Source: Verrucomicrobiota bacterium
Lineage (GTDB): Bacteria > Verrucomicrobiota > Verrucomicrobiia > Chthoniobacterales > UBA10450
NCBI GenBank assembly: GCA_003219095.1
Contig: QHPM01000299.1
Coordinates: 1-7,931 of the forward strand
DNA: 7,931 nt
Reading direction: 5' to 3'
Shown: in pieces, positions 1 through 6,839 of the stretch
How the letters are laid out: every line of letters begins with the position of its first letter
Numbering within the stretch: position 1 is the first letter of the stretch
Notes under the pieces: model-generated
Told to the model about the DNA's origin: nothing
Databases searched by the model: none
The model's input: the letters and a program-made list of their open reading frames with translations, nothing else
Made by a program: the position numbers and the translations under genes

Positions 1-1
1 G

Positions 2-1819
2 ACTGAACTCGCTCCGAAGTTATCGGCGCATCGCGACGCCATTCTTCTAAACAGCAAACTTTTCGCGCGCATCCAGGAGCTTTATTCCAATCGGGAAAAG
101 CTCGGACTCGATCCAGAATCGAGTTATTTGCTGGAGCGTTACTATAAGGATTTCGTGCGTGCGGGCGCGAAGCTATCGGATCCGGACAAGGAGAAGCTAA
201 AGAAGATCAACGCCGAACTTGCGACGCTCCAAACTCGATTCGACCAGAACGTCCTCAAGGAAAAAAATGCCTCGTCGATTGTCGTCGATCGCCGGGAAGA
301 TCTGGCCGGCCTTTCCGATAACCAGATCGCAGCGGCGAGCGCTGCTGCTAAAGACGAGCACAAGGAAGGGAAGTTTGTGCTGCGCTTACAGAATACGACT
401 GGCCAGCCGCTGCTTGGCTCGTTGCAAAACCGTGCCTTGCGCGAGCGCATCATGCAGGCCTCGCTCTCCCGTAATAGTAAGGAGGGACCGTTTGATACGC
501 GCGAGGTCGTTCTTCGGACCGCACAATTGCGAGAGGAACGCGCCAAATTGCTCGGTTACGAAAACCATGCCGCCTATCAGCTGGAAGACCAGACAGCGAA
601 AGATGTTTCGACCGTAAACAAGCTTCTAGCCGACCTGACGGTGCCCGCAGTCGCCAATGCTCACCGCGAGGCAGCTGACATGCAGAAGACCGTCGATCAG
701 GAAAAAGGCGGCTTCCAGATCGCTTCCTGGGACTGGGATTTCTATTCCGAGAAGGTACGCAAGGCGCGCTATCAATTCGATGAGTCGGACGTGCGACCTT
801 ACTATGAGTTAAATCATGTTCTGGTCGATGGTGTGTTCTTTGCCGCCGGTAAACTTTATGGTCTGACTTTCAAGGAGCGGCATGATCTTCCCGTATATCA
901 GCCGGACGTGCGCGTATTTGAAGTCTATGATGCCGATGGTCAACCACTGGCGCTTTTTCTCGGCGATTACTATGCGCGCCCCTCCAAGCGCGGCGGCGCG
1001 TGGATGACCGCTTATGTGCAGCAAAGCGAGTTATTCGGGACCAAACCGGTCGTGGCCAATCACCTGAATATCCCGAAACCGCCGCCAGGCGAGCCGACCC
1101 TGCTGACTCATGATGAAGTACGAACTGCTTTTCATGAATTCGGCCATGCCTTGCACGGAATGTTTTCGAATGTGAAGTATCCGCGATTTAGTGGAACAAG
1201 CGTGCCGCGCGATTTTGTCGAATATCCATCGCAAGTTAACGAGATGTGGGCAAGTTGGCCAGAGGTATTGAAGAACTTCGCCAAACACTACAAGAGCGGG
1301 GAACCGATCCCACAGTCGCTTTTTGACAAGGTGGTTGCGGCCGAGAAGTTCAATCAAGGTTACAAGACGACTGAGTACCTTGCCGCATCACTGCTCGATC
1401 AAGCCTGGCATCAGATCAATCCACCGCAAGTACCCAAGGATGCGCTGGCTTTTGAGGCGGCCGCGCTACGCGAAGCCGGGGTCGATTTTCCACCAGTGCC
1501 ACCTCGCTATCGCAGCCCATATTTCTCGCACGCTTTTTCCGGAGGCTATTCCGCGGGATATTACTCGTACATCTGGAGCGAGGTGCTCGATGCCGACACC
1601 GTGGAATGGATCAAAGAACATGGAGGATTGAAGCGCGAGAATGGCGATCGCTTCCGGCAAACATTGCTCAGTCGCGGTGGTTCGGCCGATGCGCTGAGTT
1701 TGTTCAAGAATTTTGTGGGGCGCGATCCTTATATCGAGCCGTTGCTGAAGCGGCGCGGTCTGGAAGGAAAGCCGGCGGCGGATGATTCCAAGTCGGCGGC
1801 TGAGGCAGTGAAACCCTAA
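2..1819 (+). CDS. M3 family zinc metallopeptidase (Dcp/oligopeptidase A type), 5' truncated
   Basis: Zinc metallopeptidase that cleaves oligopeptides, probably as a peptidyl-dipeptidase or oligopeptidase. The frame is open from base 2, so the gene enters from the left: codons 2-127 already give family-like sequence (ELAPKLSAHRDAILLN), and the TTG at 128 is not the true start. The 605 visible residues lack roughly the first 70-100 of the family's usual 680-700, so a signal peptide cannot be judged. The zinc site HEFGH lies at 1133-1147 (fragment residues 378-382). The third ligand, Glu407 in DFVEYPSQ, sits exactly 25 residues after the second histidine, as in thimet oligopeptidase. The transition-state-binding region FSHAFSGGYSAGYYSYIW (about residues 508-525) keeps His510, Tyr516, Tyr520 and Tyr523, and its spacing matches E. 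coli Dcp better than thimet oligopeptidase. The last 20 or so residues are a low-complexity Ala/Lys/Asp/Ser tail after the conserved domain. Stop TAA at 1817-1819. Family is certain; the exact specificity is inferred. Confidence 0.95.
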   Translation, partial: TELAPKLSAHRDAILLNSKLFARIQELYSNREKLGLDPESSYLLERYYKDFVRAGAKLSDPDKEKLKKINAELATLQTRFDQNVLKEKNASSIVVDRREDLAGLSDNQIAAASAAAKDEHKEGKFVLRLQNTTGQPLLGSLQNRALRERIMQASLSRNSKEGPFDTREVVLRTAQLREERAKLLGYENHAAYQLEDQTAKDVSTVNKLLADLTVPAVANAHREAADMQKTVDQEKGGFQIASWDWDFYSEKVRKARYQFDESDVRPYYELNHVLVDGVFFAAGKLYGLTFKERHDLPVYQPDVRVFEVYDADGQPLALFLGDYYARPSKRGGAWMTAYVQQSELFGTKPVVANHLNIPKPPPGEPTLLTHDEVRTAFHEFGHALHGMFSNVKYPRFSGTSVPRDFVEYPSQVNEMWASWPEVLKNFAKHYKSGEPIPQSLFDKVVAAEKFNQGYKTTEYLAASLLDQAWHQINPPQVPKDALAFEAAALREAGVDFPPVPPRYRSPYFSHAFSGGYSAGYYSYIWSEVLDADTVEWIKEHGGLKRENGDRFRQTLLSRGGSADALSLFKNFVGRDPYIEPLLKRRGLEGKPAADDSKSAAEAVKP

Positions 1820-1828
1820 GGGGTGAAA

Positions 1829-1847
1829 CCGCGGCCAGCGATCGCGG
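1829..1847 (+). terminator. Weak GC hairpin just after the peptidase stop
   Basis: CCGCG (1829-1833) pairs with CGCGG (1843-1847) around a 9-base loop, beginning 10 bases after the stop codon. No T-run follows, so it is not a canonical intrinsic terminator. It could instead be mRNA 3'-end protection, part of a dispersed repeat, or chance in GC-rich DNA. Confidence 0.3.
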
Positions 1848-2049
1848 CTACAGGTGCGGTAGCAAGCGCGGCTTCGGCGCCTTGGTTTGGCATCGAGGTC
1901 CGAGCCGGACTGGCACGACTGCCTGATCCACATATCGGCTGCCTGGTTCCGCGAGAGCTCGAGGTGGACCGGCTGCTCTGCCGGGCGATGCCGAGTAAAA
2001 GTGCGGCAGACGCGCAAGATCTGGAAAATTCGCAGCGCTCCAAAGATCC

Positions 2050-2140
2050 GTCATCCCGAGCCGCGTAGACGGCGAGGAACCTCACGAAGTTCGCAGATAC
2101 ACTCGAACTTTGCGAGGTCCTTCGCTTCGCTCAAGATGAC
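2050..2140. repeat. 91-bp imperfect palindrome, REP/MITE-like dispersed repeat
   Basis: The ends are inverted copies: GTCATCCCGAGC at 2050-2061 and GCTCAAGATGAC at 2129-2140, whose complement is GTCATCTTGAGC (10 of 12 identical). After a small unpaired region around 2062-2071 the symmetry resumes: 2072-2093 matches the reverse complement of 2104-2125 at 18 of 22 positions, leaving a 10-base loop at 2094-2103. All six mismatches counted in these arms are transitions (C/T or A/G), so one strand's RNA would keep G-U pairs there. No open frame or transposase is inside. From memory, ends of the form GTCATCCTGAGCGAAG are common in dispersed intergenic repeats of Acidobacteria and Verrucomicrobia; that link cannot be tested here. 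As a transcript it would fold into a long hairpin. Confidence 0.75.
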
Positions 2141-2343
2141 ACGCAATGAAAATTACAGAAAACTGCAGAACGAACATTGCGCGGTTAACTTCCTATTCAA
2201 TGTCACTGGGACTCGCGTCCGGAAGGTAGAACGGTCATTCCGCCGCGCGATGATCAACAAGGCGCGCCCATCGGCTCCGGCTACAGGAATTTGCTCTGGC
2301 AAAACGGGAATATTGCCTGAAATTGACGGTCGAGTTTTACCAA

Positions 2344-4287
2344 ATGGCCGACCCTATCAGTCCATCCCCTATTGCTCCCGAAGCAGGCATCGCGCCCCAC
2401 GCGCTGGGTCCAGAGCGCGCGGATCTTCGGCCGGAAAGCATTCAAGACGCCGTTATTCGCCTCGCTGGAAATTCGCAGGATGGAATTCAAACCGCCGGCG
2501 CATTTCTCGCTCGCCTCGCCGGTCGCAGCGACCAGGACGTCATGACTTATATGACGATCCCGGCCACGATTTCGGGCGGGCCGTCGATCTTCCAGGTGCG
2601 AATCGGTTCGGGCGAAGTGTTATCGGCGGGCGACGAAGCGGACTTTCTCGTCGCGTTCTATCAACACAGTTACCAGGACCACATCGACTTCGTGCGCGAA
2701 GGGGGAGTGGTGCTTTACGATTCGGACAACGTTGAGCCCAACCTCGATGACAAACGCTTCGTTTACGTCGGCGTGCCCATTACCGGACTGACGGTTGAGG
2801 CTCTTGGCGGGACGGCCAAGGACAAAGGCAAAAATATTTTCGTTCTCGGTCTTATCACAAAAATTTTCAGTCTCGATGTTGAGAAGCTAAAAAAAATCAT
2901 TACCGAAAAATTCGCCGGCAAAAATGAGAGCATCGTCAATACCGCCTTGATGGCGTTTCAAGCGGGCTATGCCTATCCGGTCGGCAAGGTACTGACGCAC
3001 CAATATCGATTTGAGCACGTCCCTAAAACGGACGGACGCGCGCAAATCACGATGGATGGGAATCAGGCGCTCGCTTACGGATTGATCGCCGCGGGGGTGC
3101 GTTATGGCGCAGGTTATCCGATTACGCCCTGGTCATCGGTGATGGAAACATTGCGCCGCGAGCTGCCGAAGTACGGCGGAATTTTCGTGCAAGCCGAGGA
3201 CGAACTTGGCGCGGTCTCGATCGCGCTCGGGTTTTCTTATTCTGGATACCTAGCGGTAACGGGCAGCGCCGGGCCGGGAATTTCGCTCAAAACCGAAGCG
3301 ATCGGCTGGGCTTCAATGGCGGAAATCCCGCTCATTATTTGCAACATCCAACGCGGCGGACCGAGCACAGGATTGCCAACTAATGTCGAGCAGAGCGATT
3401 TGCATCAGGCAATTTACGGTGGACACGGCGACAGCCCGCGTGTCGTCCTCGCGGCTGCAACGGTAGAAGATTGTTTTTACATCGCCATCGAAGCGGCCCG
3501 AATCGCCCGCAACTACAGCACGCCGGTCTTTATCTTGAGTGATACATCACTGGCGACGCGGATTGAAGCGTTCGATGAACCGGATCTTTCGAAATTGATG
3601 GTCGATCCGAAACCTGACTTCTCGCCACGCCAGACTTTTAAGCCGTACCCGGTTGACGCGATTACTCAGCATATTCCCCCGGGCACGCGGATTCTCGACG
3701 GCAAATATCCGCTTTTGTCGGGACTCGAACATGACGAGATGGGTCATCCCACGGGTAGTCCGAAATTGCACATGGTGATGACGGCGAAGCGGCGCAATAA
3801 ATTGCGCAAACTCGCCGAGGAAATTCCGGTGCCGGAAATTTATGGTGACGAGGAAGGCGATGTTCTCTTGGTCGGGTGGGGATCGACTTATGGGCCGATC
3901 CACGACGCGGTGAAACAGGCGCGCGATCATGGAGAAAAAGTCGGTGCCATTCATTTGCGCCACATTCATCCGTTACCGAACGGCATTGAAAAAATCTTCA
4001 CGAAGTTCAAACGGATCGTCGTTGTCGAAATGAACGACCAGGGAGTTTACGGCTTCGGTCAGCTCGCGATCATATTGCGGGCGCGCTACTGCGAGCCGAA
4101 AATCGAAAGCTTTACCAAAACCGACGGTCTGACTTTTCGGGTCAAAGAAATTCTGGATGGCGTTTTCAAAGGCCGCTCATTTGCGGCCAGGAAAATTCCG
4201 CGCGACGGCGCGGCCATCATTCACAGCGACACCGCACCCGAGAGCGTGAAATCGGTAAGAGAAGTCGTCCCGCAGGGAGTTGGATAA
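2344..4287 (+). CDS. korA: 2-oxoacid:ferredoxin oxidoreductase, fused gamma-alpha subunit (KorA type)
   Basis: Subunit of a cytoplasmic 2-oxoacid (probably 2-oxoglutarate):ferredoxin oxidoreductase, which decarboxylates the oxoacid to acyl-CoA and passes electrons to ferredoxin. Numbering from ATG 2344 (647 aa), an N-terminal gamma-type domain spans about residues 35-215, with the GNSQDG loop near 42-47. The alpha pyrimidine-binding domain follows from about 235: GYPITPWSS (about 257-265), QAEDELGAVSIALG (about 283-296), TGSAGPG and the signature QRGGPSTGLPTNVEQSD (about 336-352). A transketolase-C-like domain at about 510-620 includes VGWGSTYG and VVVEMNDQG. This gamma-alpha fusion is normal for KorA. 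The start is uncertain: an in-frame TTG lies at 2323, but ATG 2344 is preferred because the seven extra residues look unconserved; neither has a good Shine-Dalgarno. The alpha subunit lacks the TPP and iron-sulfur domain of KorB, and no korB adjoins it. Substrate is inferred. Confidence 0.93.
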   Translation: MADPISPSPIAPEAGIAPHALGPERADLRPESIQDAVIRLAGNSQDGIQTAGAFLARLAGRSDQDVMTYMTIPATISGGPSIFQVRIGSGEVLSAGDEADFLVAFYQHSYQDHIDFVREGGVVLYDSDNVEPNLDDKRFVYVGVPITGLTVEALGGTAKDKGKNIFVLGLITKIFSLDVEKLKKIITEKFAGKNESIVNTALMAFQAGYAYPVGKVLTHQYRFEHVPKTDGRAQITMDGNQALAYGLIAAGVRYGAGYPITPWSSVMETLRRELPKYGGIFVQAEDELGAVSIALGFSYSGYLAVTGSAGPGISLKTEAIGWASMAEIPLIICNIQRGGPSTGLPTNVEQSDLHQAIYGGHGDSPRVVLAAATVEDCFYIAIEAARIARNYSTPVFILSDTSLATRIEAFDEPDLSKLMVDPKPDFSPRQTFKPYPVDAITQHIPPGTRILDGKYPLLSGLEHDEMGHPTGSPKLHMVMTAKRRNKLRKLAEEIPVPEIYGDEEGDVLLVGWGSTYGPIHDAVKQARDHGEKVGAIHLRHIHPLPNGIEKIFTKFKRIVVVEMNDQGVYGFGQLAIILRARYCEPKIESFTKTDGLTFRVKEILDGVFKGRSFAARKIPRDGAAIIHSDTAPESVKSVREVVPQGVG

Positions 4288-4294
4288 CCTTCGG

Positions 4295-4315
4295 AATTCG
4301 GCTAGCAGCCGAATT
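4295..4315. repeat. Perfect 9-bp stem-loop after korA
   Basis: AATTCGGCT (4295-4303) and AGCCGAATT (4307-4315) are perfect inverted copies around the three-base loop AGC. It begins 8 bases after the korA stop and lies between convergent genes. No T-run follows on either strand, so it is either a non-canonical bidirectional terminator or part of a small palindromic repeat with its immediate neighbour. Confidence 0.6.
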
Positions 4316-4342
4316 GGGGCAGGCTGGCAGCCTGTGTTCCCC
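4316..4342. repeat. Second stem-loop abutting the first, GGGG/CCCC clamped
   Basis: CAGGCT (4320-4325) pairs with AGCCTG (4329-4334) around the loop GGC. Outside this, GGGG (4316-4319) can pair with CCCC (4339-4342) across a four-base bulge TGTT. It starts on the very next base after the preceding stem-loop. The two hairpins probably act together at the convergent korA/slipin junction, or represent a composite REP-like element. Confidence 0.55.
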
Positions 4343-4387
4343 GAACAAAGAATTGCAGTTCAGTACCTGGCTGCCATTCCGAGCGAA

Positions 4388-4400
4388 AAGCCTAGGGCTT
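4388..4400 (-). terminator. Short hairpin over the slipin stop codon
   Basis: Read on the minus strand, AAGCC-CTA-GGCTT forms a 5-bp stem whose last bases run into four T's. It overlaps the slipin stop codon at 4392-4394. The stem is short and the T-run minimal, so termination here is only a possibility; the larger hairpins at 4295-4342 are further downstream in the same direction. Confidence 0.25.
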
Positions 4401-5177
4401 GGGTGGTCCGCCTTTGTTTATGAAAGGTGTGAACAAATCGATCGGCACTGGAAGAAATGTGGTTGTGTTATGCTCGCTCGAAATCTCGCGCATGGTTTGG
4501 AGAAAGCGCAGCTGCAGCGCAATCGGTTCCTTGCTCATCATCGCGGCGGCCTGCACCATTTTTTCCGCGGCCTGGAATTCACCCTCGGCGTTAACGACTT
4601 TGGCGCGACGCTCGCGCTCGGCTTCGGCCTGCTTGGCCATGGCACGTTTCATTGTGTCAGGCAGGACCACGTCCTTGACCTCAACCGCGGTCACCTTTAC
4701 GCCCCATGGTTCGGTTTGTTTGTCGATGATTTCCTGAAGAGTCTGGTTGATGGTTTCACGCTGCGAAAGCAGGTCATCGAGCGGGGCCTGGCCGAGGACG
4801 CTTCGCAGCGTCGTTTGGGCGATGAGCGAGGTGGCCTTGAGAAAGTTCTCCACCTTCACGACTGCTGCTTGCGGATCCACCACCCGAAAATAAACCACCG
4901 CATCCACCGTCACTGGAACATTGTCACGCGTCATCACCTCTTGCCGCTCGACATTGATGGTCACAACCCGTAAATCCATGCGCACCATTCGATCCACGAT
5001 CGGGATGAGAAAAATCAATCCCGGCCCTTTCGCGCCGAGCAATTTTCCCAGGCGAAAAATGACACCGCGCTCGTATTCGCGCAGAATTCGGATCGCTTGC
5101 GGCAGAATGATGATGGCCAGGACGACAAGCGGAATGACCCAGCCGACTATCTTCACGAGGCCTTCAAGTAATGGCAT
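4392..5177 (-). CDS. Slipin / stomatin-like SPFH-domain membrane protein
   Basis: Stomatin/prohibitin-superfamily scaffold, expected to oligomerise at the inner membrane and organise microdomains or protease access. It has 261 residues, usual for slipins. A hydrophobic anchor lies at about residues 9-26 (IVGWVIPLVVLAIIILP). The start of the SPFH domain is typical: REYERGVIFRLGKLLGAKGP (33-52), then a proline-bearing hydrophobic loop (GLIFLIPIVDRM). The core continues through DNVPVTVDAVVYFRV (85-99) and TTLRSVLGQAPLDDLLSQR (122-140). An Ala/Glu/Lys/Arg-rich helix likely to form coiled coil covers about 175-215. The C-terminal hydrophobic patch TTTFLPVPIDLFTPF (238-252) corresponds to the region cut by the partner protease in the archaeal PH1510/PH1511 pair. 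ATG at 5175-5177 has no clear Shine-Dalgarno but fits the family N-terminus exactly. Its partner nfeD lies 172 bases upstream on the same strand. Confidence 0.95.
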   Translation of the reverse strand: MPLLEGLVKIVGWVIPLVVLAIIILPQAIRILREYERGVIFRLGKLLGAKGPGLIFLIPIVDRMVRMDLRVVTINVERQEVMTRDNVPVTVDAVVYFRVVDPQAAVVKVENFLKATSLIAQTTLRSVLGQAPLDDLLSQRETINQTLQEIIDKQTEPWGVKVTAVEVKDVVLPDTMKRAMAKQAEAERERRAKVVNAEGEFQAAEKMVQAAAMMSKEPIALQLRFLQTMREISSEHNTTTFLPVPIDLFTPFINKGGPPKP

Positions 5178-5190
5178 ACTGAGTTTCTAA

Positions 5191-5225
5191 TCGAAGTTCG
5201 CCAAAATCCGAAGCGCGAACTTTGA
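5191..5225 (-). promoter_or_regulatory. Stem-loop in the slipin leader
   Basis: The arms 5191-5201 and 5215-5225 are inverted copies with one mismatch in 11 positions, 8 of them (AAGTTCGC/GCGAACTT) contiguous, around a 13-base loop. It lies 14 bases before the slipin start, so in mRNA it would sit close to the ribosome-binding region, which has no recognisable Shine-Dalgarno. A role in translation or mRNA processing is inference; a small dispersed repeat is the alternative. Confidence 0.4.
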
Positions 5226-5307
5226 AATCCAAAACAAGTTCGGATGCGAGCGAGACGTAGATCGAACAAAGCCGTCCGTGCGCGAAAAATGGGAATTAAA
5301 GCTCCGT

Positions 5308-5335
5308 CCCCAAATCTTTGAGACCCTGCTTGGGG
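5308..5335 (-). terminator. Stem-loop just downstream of nfeD
   Basis: CCCCAA (5308-5313) pairs with TTGGGG (5330-5335) around a 16-base loop, starting 14 bases after the nfeD stop on the minus strand. There is no T-run. It might attenuate read-through between nfeD and slipin or stabilise the nfeD 3' end, but the loop is large and the assignment weak. Confidence 0.3.
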
Positions 5336-5349
5336 CAACGCGCGCATCT

Positions 5350-6828
5350 TCAGGTTCCCTTCGCCGGTTGAACTTTTAAAGTTAATCCTTGCACGGCTGC
5401 GATCTCTGCTCCGTCGCCTTTTCCAATCGGCGTATCGCTGACCGCGTTCCAATACTCACCTTCGACAAAAATCCTGCCGCCGCGCGAATCGATTGCTGTT
5501 AACGCGGTCGCCGTTTTCCCAACCATCGTTTCTGCTCCCGCTTTCACCGGCAAAAACTGGGCGCGCAAGCCCTTGCCGACAACGAAAACAAAAAACAGCG
5601 CTGTGATCAATGTGGCGGGGATGATGTAGCCGAGCGATAAACGAAAAAGCGGATCGGCACGGTTGAAGAGCATGAGCGAACCAATCAAAAACGAAATGAT
5701 GCCGCCGATTGTGAGCACACCGTGGGTCGGCGCATAGATATCGAAAACAAAAAGCATCAGCGCAAGAGCGATCAACGCGAGTCCGGTCGCATTTACGGGC
5801 AAGATCGCGGCCAGATAAAGGGCAAGAATCAGCGCAATCGCGCCGACTACCCCGGGCAGGATTGCGCCGGGCGTCGTTAGCTCACCAATGATGCCGTACA
5901 TTGCGATGAGCATAAGGATGAACATGACTTCGGGTCGCCAGAGCTTTTGAAAAACGCGTTCGGAGGGCGACATCCTGATCTCGGAAAGCTCCGCGCCCGC
6001 GGTTTTGAGGGTCTTGCCATCGACCACGCGGCCGTTCAACTGCTTTAGCAAATCCGTTAGATCGGTAGCGATAAGATCGACAACCTTCAACTCGAGCGCT
6101 TTTTCTGCGCTGATCGATGCGCTCTCGCGCACGGCCGATTTCGCCCACTCGACGTTGCGGTGCCGCCTGGCCGCAATCGCTTCCATGTAGCTCACGGAAA
6201 AATTCTCGAGCTTCTTTTTCATCGTGTCGTCGACCTTTTCGTCGCCGCCCGCCGGATTCCCGCCAATTGTCACCGGATGCGCCGCGCCAATCGTCGTGGC
6301 CGGGGCCATGGCCGCGACGCTTGCGGCGATGGTAATGAAGCAACCGGCGCTCGTCGCAGTCGAGCCAGTCGGCGCCACATAGACCACCACGGGCTCGGTC
6401 GAACCCAGAAAGCTTTGCACGATCGTCTGGGTGGAATCGAGCAAACCGCCCGGGGTGTTGAGTTGAATGATGAGACATTGCGCGTTCTGCCCCCGTGCTT
6501 CATCGATACTTCGCGAAATGTAACTCGCTGTTGCCGGACCAATCGCGCCATCGATCTTGATCAGCGAAACCCTCTCCGCCGCCGCCACCGCTGTCGCGCA
6601 TATTAGCCAAACCGCCAAACCTATTAGCGCTGCGCGCCATTCTGCCGGAAGTACAACCATCAGGTGCTGCGCTCCCGATCTTACCATCATTTCTTTGGCA
6701 CGATGCCGTCCTTTTAGATGCTCGGCCTCGGCGATGCTTGGCGCGCCAGAGGTTTCTGGATAACGCCAAATTCCGTAACTGATCTTGTTTTCATCCAAAC
6801 AATCAATCAGCCGTTTCGGCATTTTCAT
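5350..6828 (-). CDS. NfeD-family membrane serine protease (ClpP class) with fused half YbaK-like N-terminus
   Basis: Membrane-bound ClpP-class protease with an NfeD C-terminus, known as the stomatin operon partner; it is expected to cleave the slipin encoded next. In the 492-residue frame, residues 1-62 resemble the first half of a YbaK/EbsC aminoacyl-tRNA deacylase. A signal-peptide-like segment follows (about 63-85, ending AVAAA-E). The protease domain (about 86-275) has NTPGG (124-128), the nucleophile Ser160 in TATSAGCF and probable catalytic lysine Lys206 by alignment with PH1510 (Ser97/Lys138). About five transmembrane segments occupy 300-420, and an NfeD OB-fold covers about 432-488 (GRIFVEGEYWNAVS, VQGLTLKVQP). 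The start at 6828 has a perfect ribosome-binding site; internal starts at 6690 (Met47) or 6660 (Met57) would give a conventional secreted NfeD protein. Residues 1-62 are unusual for this family. Protease identity is secure; the true start is not. Confidence 0.92.
   Translation of the reverse strand: MKMPKRLIDCLDENKISYGIWRYPETSGAPSIAEAEHLKGRHRAKEMMVRSGAQHLMVVLPAEWRAALIGLAVWLICATAVAAAERVSLIKIDGAIGPATASYISRSIDEARGQNAQCLIIQLNTPGGLLDSTQTIVQSFLGSTEPVVVYVAPTGSTATSAGCFITIAASVAAMAPATTIGAAHPVTIGGNPAGGDEKVDDTMKKKLENFSVSYMEAIAARRHRNVEWAKSAVRESASISAEKALELKVVDLIATDLTDLLKQLNGRVVDGKTLKTAGAELSEIRMSPSERVFQKLWRPEVMFILMLIAMYGIIGELTTPGAILPGVVGAIALILALYLAAILPVNATGLALIALALMLFVFDIYAPTHGVLTIGGIISFLIGSLMLFNRADPLFRLSLGYIIPATLITALFFVFVVGKGLRAQFLPVKAGAETMVGKTATALTAIDSRGGRIFVEGEYWNAVSDTPIGKGDGAEIAAVQGLTLKVQPAKGT
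6643..6828 (-). pseudogene. YbaK/EbsC-like deacylase N-terminal fragment fused to nfeD
   Basis: Residues 1-62 of the nfeD frame read like the opening of a YbaK-type trans-editing deacylase: a helix start (MPKRLIDCLDENKISY), an AEAEHLKGR stretch matching the usual A..A.HVPGR motif, then AKEMMV, where Lys45 corresponds to the catalytic lysine of YbaK (Lys46 in H. influenzae), then SGAQHLMVVLPA, matching the strand that normally ends in VLPA. Typical YbaK proteins are about 150 residues; here the similarity stops after VLPA and a hydrophobic signal-like segment begins. The usual following half, with the substrate-pocket GxxPPFG-like motif, is absent. An active deacylase is therefore unlikely. 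This is best read as a remnant captured as an N-terminal extension, or as a translated leader for the protease. Similarity is from memory of the family pattern. Confidence 0.6.
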
Positions 6829-6831
6829 GCG

Positions 6832-6839
6832 TCACCTCC
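6832..6839 (-). promoter_or_regulatory. Perfect Shine-Dalgarno for the chimeric nfeD frame
   Basis: On the minus strand the sequence GGAGGTGA is followed by CGC and then ATG at 6828; the GGAGG core is six bases from the start codon. This is a full anti-Shine-Dalgarno match at ideal spacing and the strongest such site I saw in the window. It argues that translation really begins with the YbaK-like segment rather than at the internal methionines. Confidence 0.8.

Larger units (their letters stand above)
1820..2343. other. Gene-free spacer between M3 peptidase and korA
   Basis: These 524 bases contain several short open frames on both strands, but none has a recognisable protein family, a convincing ribosome-binding site or a plausible composition; translations are rich in Arg, Ser and Pro and run through the palindrome described separately. 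The identifiable content is a small GC hairpin just after the peptidase stop (1829-1847) and a 91-base palindromic repeat (2050-2140). The AT-richer part at 2141-2200 and the stretch up to 2343 must hold the promoter and leader of the downstream oxidoreductase, but I could not find a -35/-10 pair with acceptable spacing. Confidence 0.7.

Noticed and set aside
128..130. TTG as the start codon of the M3 peptidase
   Set aside because: The same frame is open from base 2 and already encodes conserved M3 sequence, so the gene is simply cut by the window edge.
1466..2017. 183-codon minus strand open frame spanning the peptidase end and the spacer
   Set aside because: Its upstream part sits beyond the peptidase stop and its downstream part is antisense to the conserved M3 catalytic region. 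No recognisable motif or ribosome-binding site was found.
1887..2735. Long + strand open frame of 282 codons overlapping the start of korA
   Set aside because: It runs through the 91-bp palindrome and then overlaps korA in another frame. The product is dominated by Arg, Ser and Pro with no family resemblance, while the korA frame has clear domains from about 2440 onwards.
4314..4973. 219-codon + strand open frame between korA and nfeD
   Set aside because: It lies antisense to the slipin gene, which has an unmistakable SPFH domain; the His/Leu/Arg-rich translation is what a reverse shadow of such a gene looks like.
5153..5452. 99-codon minus strand frame bridging nfeD and slipin
   Set aside because: It overlaps the ends of both real genes in another frame and crosses the stem-loops. 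Arg-rich, no family pattern; probably a by-product of few stop codons in GC-rich sequence.
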